Shown here piece after piece: positions 1-10,000 of a stretch of DNA of 64,000 nt. The translations under genes and the position numbers were made by a program. Source of the DNA: Sipunculus nudus (Eukaryota > Annelida > Sipuncula > Golfingiida > Sipunculidae); the NCBI GenBank assembly GCA_026874595.1, contig CM049311.1, positions 73,284,953 through 73,348,952 on the forward strand, read 5' to 3'. The notes under the pieces were generated by a model. The model did no database searches. It saw nothing but the letters and a program-made list of their open reading frames with translations, and was not told the origin of the DNA. Every line of letters begins with the position of its first letter. Positions within the stretch are counted from its first letter, which is position 1.

Positions 1-1410
1 TACGGGTAGTCGACAAACGACTACGTGTATCCGCCAAAATCGGAGAAGGACGGGTGAAGTGAGGCATGGATTGAATGGCAAGGGGAAACACACATCACAT
101 AAACATGATTGTAGGTGGGCCACCTGTTATTTGAACGAAAAACTATCCAAGATGTATACACATGCAAAATTTCATGTGGAAATGTCAAACCACTGCAGCG
201 ATATGAGTGATTTTATCCCACAGCAGACAAACAGATGGACGCTGTGCAAAAATGGCTGCAGGTAGCGCCATCATTTTTGTGTATGTAATAAAGATATCCA
301 AGGGCTACATTTGTGTAAATTTTTTTTCCTGATTGGTCAAATGAGTCCGGAGATATAAGCATTAATGTCTGCAGCGTGAACCTGAATGTAGGTGGCGCCC
401 CCTTGTCATAAAATCAAGAAAGCTATGGGGGATGTATACCCATGTCGAATTTCAGGTAATTTGGTCAAACCACTGCAGAGATATGAGTGATTTTAACCCA
501 AGGCAGACAAACAGATGGACACTGTGCGAAAATGGCTGCAGGTGTCGCCACCATTTTTGTTTATGTTTTAAAGCTATCCAAGGACTACATTTGTGTAAAA
601 ATTTTTTCCTGATCGGTCAAACAGTTCCAGAGATATGCATGAGCTTGGATGTCTGCAGCGTTAACGTGAAGGTAGGTGGTGCCACCTGTCATAAAATCAA
701 GAAAGCTATCTAGGATGTATGGGAATGCCGAATTTCAGGTGAATTAGTCAAACCACTGCAGAGATATAAGTGATTTTAACCTAAGGCAGACAAACAGATG
801 GACGCTGTGCAAAAATCGCTTCAGGTGGGGCCACCATTTTTATGTATGTTATAAAGCTATCCAAGGGCTACATTTGTGTAAAAATATTTTCCTGATCGGT
901 CAAACAGTTCCCGAGATATGAGCTTGGATGTCTGCAGCATTAACGTGAATGTAGGTGGCACCACCTGTCATAAAATCAAGAAAGCTATCTAGGATGTATA
1001 CGCATGCCCAATTTTAGGTGAATTAGTCCAACCACTGCAGAGATATGAGTGATTTTAACCCAAGCGGATGAACAGATGGACACTGTGCAAACATTGTTGC
1101 AGGTGGTGCCACCTTTTTTGTGTGTATGTTATAAAGCTATCCCAGGGCTACATTTGTGTAAAATTTTTTTCCTGATCTGTCAAAAGGTTCCCGAGATATG
1201 TGGGTTTATGTGTGGAAACAGACGCACAAACAAATGCTGGGCAGACAGGAAAGGTCAGAGGTCAAGGTCACTTGGTTAGGCACCAGTTCACATGTGACCC
1301 GATAATTTGTGTAAGTTTCTGAAAAATCCATCCAGTAGTCTCAGAGGAGTTCTCCGGAAACGAACGCGACGGTGGAACCCGGTCAGAAACATAGTATCCG
1401 CAAACTTCCT
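1..1410 (+). repeat. Interspersed repeat with ~280-bp tandem units, copy 1
   Basis: A recurring block (CACTGCAGAGATATGAGTG, then AACAGATGGAC, a GGTGGCGCCACC-like palindrome and CCCGAGATATGAGC) appears about every 280 bp, with anchors at 191, 471, 754 and 1033. A unique tail follows, containing GTTAGGCACCAGT and ending near AGTATCCGCAAA. The head has a perfect hairpin GTAGTCG-ACAAA-CGACTAC at 6-24, followed by TATCCGCCAAAA. The same head, units and tail recur at 55486-56836. The start may be cut by the window edge. No protein is encoded; short open frames here are shadows of the repeat. Confidence 0.8.
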
Positions 1411-3740
1411 ACAATTAATGATAGACAAAGATGCAGTTGATAATATTGATCTTAATTTCCAGATATTTTACAAGTCTTTCAGCTTGTAAATTTATATTTA
1501 TTTCAAAATCTTAATAAATCTTAATTTCCAGGTCTTTTACAAGTGTTTCAGCTTGTTAATTTATATTTATTTCAAAATTTAAAGAAAAAATAAAAATATG
1601 TCAACATTTTTAAATTTTACTCAGACAATTACTGATTAATTAAAGATGTCAATATGTTTCACTAATGACATTAAGACTAGCAGCTGAATCAGCTGTCACA
1701 AGACTATATAAATAATCAAAATTTATATTACTGGTTCATTTATTTCAGTTAATAAAATTGAACTACCCATCTCTAGTTTTCTTCTTGTGTAATTTACCAG
1801 GTGTTCTTATCCCTGGGTTATTTTTACACATATAATGGTTTCATAGCTGAGATTACCTTGATTTTTTTTTTAATAAAAATACTTGAATATGATAAAAAAT
1901 CACATCTTAGACATGTTCTCATTATGATTTATGTAATGTTAATAATTGTCATAAGACTCTTGCTATGTCTAGCTTAGATTGATGTGAAAGTAGTCCAAAG
2001 TGAATATAATAGTTTTATTTTTTTAATATAAATTTAAGCCATAAAACCAGGTACTTATGATTATTATTTAAATTTGTAATATTTGTATATTCTGGATTCT
2101 CAAGAATTTTGTTTGGCTGAAACTGAATAAATACCAGACATGGTGCGAATACTTTGCAAATGTATTTGAATGCGAACATGAATATGTACTCTATAATTTC
2201 ATGCATAAGAATAGGAATACAGATAAACTGTCTCCAAGGATATTATTAAAATCTTACATAACTTGAGTTAAACACCATCAACTCATAATACAGCTTATAT
2301 TTCCATACAAAACCAGCATTTGCCTACCTCCACTTCCAAATCATAATTTGTGTTCATATATAACTGCTGAGCGCCGTGACCCATGGGTTCCTTGTATTCA
2401 TATTACTTTGTTTAAAGGGCCAGGGATTTGTTAAAATATGAACCAGAGCTTTGAAAGTAGACTGGCCCAGTCAATGAAATGGCTCTGACAGAGATATCAA
2501 ACAGCTCTCACTGTGTTGCACATAGTGTCAGTACTGCTACCACATGGCAACTTACATAACTAATTACCATTCTCTGACCCTCTTATTTCATCAACTGGTA
2601 AACTTGGGCCGTACCGCACAGTCAGCGCCACACACCACCGCCTCGTTTAACTAAGGTCTATCCCAGTGACATAAGGAGAAATTATAGTGGTCTTTCCCAG
2701 AATCTTTTTTCCAAAACCAACATGGTTAATTCAGTAACCACCTACTGTAGGCTTCCAGATTGCTATATGTATATATTTTTCATTTTATCAGTCTTAATAT
2801 GTTTAGGTCCTCGGCTATTTGAGTACGGCAAGATTTTTAACACTATATAAAACCCTCAGCCTCAGTGAGTCACCATTTATCAGACCATTGCTTATCGGAG
2901 CAGGCCGGTTTTAAAATGTGTCTCCAGCTCAGCCAATCAGCGTGAGATATTCAGGTCCACACGCGACGAACGCAGTGAAACTGTTATTCATGTACTGGCT
3001 GACTGAAACGATCACGACGTTCAGCCTGTTGGCTACTCAACAGTGGCAAAACTTTCATGTGTAACTTGAGCACTAACAAATACACAGCACAAAATGTTGC
3101 GACATTTGTCTTCAATACGCTTAAATTTGTCCACGGACCATATGTTTGAACAGCAGAGATATATCACAGCACACGAAGGTCCATGTATGGACTTTCTAAA
3201 ACATGCATGATTTCAGTGCAAATGTTACCAAGTGGGTTGAGCTGTCTATTGCCTGTGGGACGCTGTTAGCCTCCTCATAGCAATGATACCAATCACAGGA
3301 GGCCAGGCTGCCTGATATGCAAATGCGAGGGAATCATCAGGAGCCTTGTGATGCCCTAATATACAAATATCAGGGCTTTGCCATACAGACTTTACAGGGC
3401 TTTAGTGTAACAGCAAGAACTGAGTTACATCGCATCTATTGGTACAAGGAATCACGTTTCATTTGAAGCATTTTAGCAGTAAACATCAATACACTAAAGG
3501 CCAGGCAGGGCTACTCTGAAAAAGATAAAAGATTGACCTACAATCAAGAGTGAACTACAATCTAATATTTTTATACCCTGCTAATCCTAGAATCAGGATT
3601 CCAGATCAGGAACAACTTCTGGGGTGATTAAGATATTGTACAGACCTACACTGTAAAATATATGTGAAAGTTTATCGTGGTTTTCAGTTACAGGCCTGGA
3701 AACACATATAGACACATAAATATACATATATGTACAGATA
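1411..3740. other. Gene-free AT-rich sequence
   Basis: I searched this stretch, especially the minus strand, for the missing TM4/C-terminal exon of the tetraspanin and found no hydrophobic open segment with splice sites. There is a TATATAAA-like string near 2842 and a CCAAT box near 2934, but no coding sequence follows, so I do not call a promoter. Confidence 0.4.
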
Positions 3741-3884
3741 CATCAAATACATACAAATGTACACACATACAGACTCAATGGTAGTACCCTGGCCACACCC
3801 TTAAGGGGCTCATGTAAAATACAAAACAAATACAAGGTGACCAAAACATCACTGTAGGAAAATATAGACAAAATGTGCACATAC

Positions 3885-4037
3885 CCCAAAGATTCTGGTC
3901 TTGTAGCCACACTGTTTATCTGTTGGTGTCTTACAACAGGACATGGGAACACCACAGTGGGAAGGAGCTGGGCTGGAGCAATTGTAATATATGTTGATCT
4001 CCCAGTCATTATAACCGGTGGCACCACAACACTTGAA
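3885..4037 (-). CDS. Tetraspanin exon 4 (cysteine-rich large extracellular loop)
   Basis: 51 codons in phase 0 between acceptor TGTATTTCAG|TTCAAG and donor TTTGGG|GTATGT. It begins FKCCGATGYNDWEINIYYN and carries the CCG, NCS (also an N-glycosylation sequon), HCG, PMSCC and QCG cysteines. The first 49 nt are repeated upstream in the 67-bp array. This copy is taken as the real exon because it alone continues into ATTACAATTGC and the rest of the loop instead of hitting TGA. Confidence 0.85.
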
Positions 4038-7000
4038 CTGAAATACAAAGACATCATATGTTGATCTCCCAGTCATTATAACTGGTGGCACCACAACACT
4101 TGAACTGAAATACAAAGACATCATATGTTGATCTCCCAGTCATTATAACCAGTGGCACCACAACACTTGAACTGAAATACAAAGACATCATATGTTGATC
4201 TCCCAGTCATCATAACCGGTGGCACCACAACACTTGAACTGAAATACAAAGACCTCATATGTTGATCTCCCAGTCATTATAACCGGTGGCACCACAACAC
4301 TTGAACTGAAATACAAAGACATCATATGTTGATCTCCCAGTCATTATTACCAGTGGCACCACAACACTTGAACTGAAATACAAAGACATCATATGTTGAT
4401 CTCCCAGTCATTATAACCAGTGGCACCACAACACTTGAACTGAAATACAAAGACATCATATGTTGATCTCCCAGTCATTATAACCAGTGGCACCACAACA
4501 CTTGAACTGAAATACAAAGACATCATATGTTGATCTCCCAGTCATTATAACTGGTGGCACCACAACACTTGAACTGAAATACAAAGACAGCATATGTTGA
4601 CCTCCCAGTCATTATAACCGGTGGCACCACAACACTTGAACTGAAATACAAAGACATCATATGTTAATCTCCCAGTCATTATAACCGGTGGCACCACAAC
4701 ACTTGAACTGAAATACAAAGACATCATATGTTGATCTCCCAGTCATTATAACTGGTGGCACCACAACACTTGAACTGAAATACAAAGACCTCATATGTTG
4801 ATCTCCCAGTCATTATAACCGGTGGCACCACAACACTTGAACTGAAATACAAAGACATCATATGTTGATCTCCCAGTCTCGAAAAATGTGGCACCACAAC
4901 ACTTGAACTGAAATACAAAATTATTATAACTAATCTCCCAGTTTATAGCAAGTGGCACCACAACAGTTTTAAGTAAATGTAAATTCATTATTGGTAGATT
5001 TTTCAGTCATAACCAGTGGCACCACAGCATGCACTTTCATATTTAGGATATCATTGGCATGGTTAGGACAATGCTGAAACCATAGTATACTTGACTTTCA
5101 GCCTTGAGAAAAAGATAAATACATTTTGGGGTCTACTTGTTGCCTGTAAGGACCGGTGAATTTTCAGCACTGATTGTGGCTATTGATGGATCATGAGATT
5201 CATGCAGTACTGATTAAGTCATTTGGGTTAATTTTGATGACTTTGGGATATCAGATACCGACCCATTCATTTGACCTCAGCTATGTGTGAACATGCCTTG
5301 AGGGGCCGATATATTAAATGAGATAATATAATGGTGATTTCTTGTAGTTATTTATTATTAATCTCATATGACCATGACAGTACTGCTTTATATCCATGGC
5401 TGAACTAGCTGTAAAGATGTAATGACATAGCTAGTAACACATGCACATATCTAGGGGAATCCCAAGTGCATGTTGTGATGTGGTAGCTTTGAAGACATTT
5501 TTGCCATGCTGTGTTAACTGTGAATGTGTGTGGTGTCACCAGTAGGTGGAATTAGTGCTTGGTGCTGCACACTTGCCTCCATGAATGGTACTTTCGGTAC
5601 TTTCTCAAACATCACCAAGGCTCAATGATCTTGCTGTCCTCAAGAAGGCTAGCAGTCAACAGACGTTGCTAGGAAATCCTTGAGACACATTTCAGAGGTT
5701 ATGACAAACTTTGATTTCTGGGTGTCTCTGCGAGTTTATTAAAAGTGTGAACACATAGAGTCATCTCTCGTTGCATAAAGCATTCAACCCAAACCATTTT
5801 TTATAGGCTCAAAATTTGTTTTGAAACAACCGAGGTCACTGGCAATTAAAGTCATGAGGCTGCTGTGTATGTTGATCTGGTTTTTGCCCTTGCAAACAAC
5901 AGTATATTGGAAAGGGCCACCACCCCCCCACCCCCACCCTCCGACCCAATCTTTCTGGGTGTCCTTCAAGGACAGATGTGAGTAAGTGTGGCCTGTTTTT
6001 CACTTAGAACTCACTAGAGTCCTGTGAAACTGAAGTTGTGAAGATTTACAGCCTGACTTAGTGCAGAAACTGCAGATGGTGTGACAACTGTACATAAACA
6101 AACTCATAAATGACTCACCTAATTAGGTTGCTACTTTCTTTGATGTTGAGACAGGCACCCTGTAAATTTTTTTAAATGGTTTAAAAAATACAAAGCTTGA
6201 CTCGGCTGCTTTATTGTGCTGGCTACATAGACATCTATGAAACAGACCATGTTTCCCTGTACCAGTAACATAAGCTGCTGGGCAAGTTTGCCTGTGTTGG
6301 CACCATAACCTCAACCTAGTATTTATAAGGCCACTCACACTATAGATGATTAGGAGCTGGGAATAATCATGGCAGTAGTTGTCATAAACAGGGTTTGCAG
6401 TATCAATGTATTTATATATATGGACTGATGCAAGTGACCAGTCTCCTGGTATGACTATTGATAGCTCTGTCAGGCCTCAATATGAGGACAGAGGAGCCAT
6501 CTTTATTTACAAGCACCTAGATTTTATCTAGATGAAGATAAAATTAATATTTTAAGAAATGTACATATGTGCAACTTATGTATCAACTTTTTATCAAAAT
6601 TAGATAGCCTACTTTTGGTTAAATGCCAAAATTAGTTTTAAATGATAACAAGAACACATCTTTTTAAAAAAATAAAGTTGCCAATTCAAATATCTGATAC
6701 CCATAAACTGAAAATAATGCCTTTTATAAACACAGACCAGGAAATGCCAATCCCATTGTACACTGGCTGTTTGTTTTGTTTATATGCAGCCTTTATAACA
6801 TGTGGGGGGCCCACCAAAAAATCAAATACTTTTTACAAGGACACCTGGTGGCAAGTCAGACCAACATAGGTTACATGTTTTCCTCCTGTTTGTCAACCAG
6901 ATGTCATGGTTATCTGAAAGCCTGTAGATAAACAAGCTCTTACATTCTTCACAAAGGCATTATAAAACTTTTCTTAACAAGAATTACCTGTAGGTCATTA

Positions 7001-10000
7001 ATATATACACAGAATGAGCTCAACATCAGAAAAATTCTACAGAAAACGCTTAAGTGAATAGCTGGTTTAACATTACGGTACACACCTCAGCAGTGACTCC
7101 ACCACTAGAATGTGGCCAAGCCCGTGAACATACCTTAACTTGTACGTAATCTAGGGTCTGATGCAGCTCCTTATCGTCCTGGTACAGACTCATAGCGTTT
7201 GCCATCTGACTCTTCAGCGTCAACTCAATGCGGTCCATGAAGACGAATGACAACGCTCCCACAATGATCTCCACAACAAATATACCAGCAATAATGATGA
7301 TGAACTGTAAAACATACCAGAGATACTGATGATGAACTGTTTAAACATATCAGAAATAATGATGGTGAACTGTAAAACATACCAGAGATAATGATAATGA
7401 TCTCCACAACAAATATACCAGCAATAATGTACGCTCCCGAGGCAGCGGAAATCTTGCGCTTCTAAAGAAGCAACTGATTTTCACGCTGCCAGCTTTGACC
7501 GTTTATGATATATTTAGACACCAGATGGCGGTTTGTTGTCCACTGAAATAAACGTGCGTACGATGTGACAAGCAGCCAATCAGATGCCAATAAACAAACA
7601 CTCAACAGGCATCCTGGCTCCGCCCATTGCCGCGCTTCAACCGCCGTTTGATGAGTTTCCGGTCGAATTTAAATTGCTCCCTCTGCATTCTCGCATCATC
7701 GACCGATTTGATTATGACATTATGACTGTGTTAGCGTAGCCATGTATCTGTTGTCTGCAGAACTGAAACCAGCCAACGAGGTGTGCACGCAGCCTTTGTT
7801 GTTATGTTTCGTTTGAATTACAGCTCACCGGCCGAGCATCCTATGTGCCCAAGGCCCTAAGCAAACCACGTCAGGGGCAATTCTCTCTGAGCCTGTTTAG
7901 ACGGTTACGCTGGGGGATGAGCTGTCACTCAAAAAGAAATGAATATGATTGGCTCCGTGTATTCCTCGCTTGGCTTTGTCTTCCAGCACAAAGTTTCATC
8001 TGATTGGACAAAAATACAGTGCTCCCCTCTGGTGTTGCAAAGCAGGATACGAGGTCATAACAAACAGCGCCTTACGATATAGGAAGTAGCCCTATAGGTA
8101 AAGCGCTGTGTAAAGAGCGTAGCAATAATGATGATGAACTATTAAACATACCTGAGATAATGATAATGATCTCCACCACAAATATACCATTGATAATGAT
8201 GATGAACTGTAAAATATACCTGAGATAATGATAATGATCTCCACAACAAATATACCAGCAATAATGATGATGAACTGTTAAACATACCAGACATACTGAT
8301 GATGAACTGTTAAACATATCAGAAATAATGATGATGAACTGTAAAACATACCAGAGATACTGATGATGAACTGTTAAACATATCAGAAATAATGATGATG
8401 AACTGTAAAACATACCAGAGATAATGATAATGATCTCCACAACAAATATACCAGCAATAATGATGATGAACTGTAAAACATACCAGAGATACTGATGATG
8501 AACTGTTAAACATATCAGAAATAATGATGATGAACTGTAAAACATACCAGAGATACTGATGATGAACTGTTAAACATATCAGAAATAATGATGATGAACT
8601 GTAAAACATACCAGTGATAATGATAATGATCTCCACAACAAATATACCAGCAATAATGATGATGAACTGTTAAACATACCAGAGATAATGACGATGAACT
8701 ATATAACATACCAGAAATAACAATGATGAAATGTACAATATATCAGCATTAATCATGATGAACTGTAAAACACACCAGCGATAATAATGGTGAACTATCA
8801 AGAAAAAATACAGGGGATATCTCATGAAACTTTTAATTATGGAATGGTGAGGCTGTTCATAAATATGTGAATTAGGGCTTAAATAGCCTAATATTGAACT
8901 GAAATGTCATTCATCAAAAGCTGAGTATACATTGACTGATTAATATGATAAGAAAAATGGGATTTTCAATGGCTGTGACAAAAATTGATACAAAAATCAA
9001 TGTCTTTGACAAGTAGGAATATAAAAAAAAATCTTCATGAACTGACAGAGCAAAAACAAAAAAAAGATTATATAGATTTTTTTTATTGTGGCAGTGACCA
9101 TCTCTTGTCTGATAAGGGCAGATTTAACCAGTCCTAACAAACTTAACCATTCTTAACAATCTTAAGTAGAATGGCTTTGTTTTCGCAGTGCAAAAACAGA
9201 TATATGTCTCCCTGCTATGGGCCATGTCAAAACATAAAGGGTAAATATGCACTAACTAAAAAGAATAATTCTAGATTTAAGCAGATTTGACCTTGAAGGT
9301 CAAGGTCAAGGTCACCACTTTTTAAACTGTGATGAGATTTTGGTAGAAAGAACTGGTGTTTCAAATTTGACAAAAAATTGTAAAGTACTTCCAAAGGTAA
9401 TGGGGTTCACAAAAACATTACATTTTGGCAGATTTGACCTTGAAAATGGTCAAGGTCACTGGGGTACAAACTCCTATGAGATTTTAACAGGAACAATGAC
9501 TGTTTAAGATTTTGGAGGAAAATAAGCAGCCCTTCAAAAGGTATAGTGTTCATAAGACAATAACTATAATTCAGATGATATGACCTTGATGATCCAGGTC
9601 AAGGTCACCAAGTTTTGAACTTCCTAGGAACAATTGGTGTACCAAATTTGAGGACACAATGTGAAATACTTCAAAAGTTAGGGATTCACAAAAATTTTAC
9701 ATTTTGACAGAACTGGCCTTGAAGATGCTGGTCAAGATGAGTCCCAGGTTTCAAACTTGTCCGAGATTTTGGTTGCAGGCATGTGTGTTTAAAATTTTGG
9801 AGGAAATATGCAGCCCTTCAAAAGTTAGTGTTCACAAGACAGTAACTATAATTTTGCCAAATGGACCTGGTCAAGGTCACTGGGTTTCGAACACCTCTGA
9901 GATTATGGGCCGAACAATAAGTGTTTTCAAATAAAGAAGGAAAATATGCAGCACTTCAAAAGTAATCATGTTCACAAGATATCCTACAGACAATGACTGA

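Noticed and set aside
3240-3330. Possible tetraspanin last exon on the minus strand (AAWPPVIGIIAMRRLTASHR then stop)
   Set aside because: Too short and not hydrophobic enough for TM4; lacks the expected eighth cysteine and loop end.
3743-4988. Several minus-strand open frames repeating SSSVVVPPVIMTG and FKCCGATGYNDWE
   Set aside because: Phase-shifted readings of the 67-bp array; only 3885-4037 is a real exon.
8072-8709. Overlapping minus-strand open frames rich in Ser, Ile, Tyr and Cys
   Set aside because: They are readings of the 32/36-bp array in shifted phases; no conserved protein, and copies are intronic.
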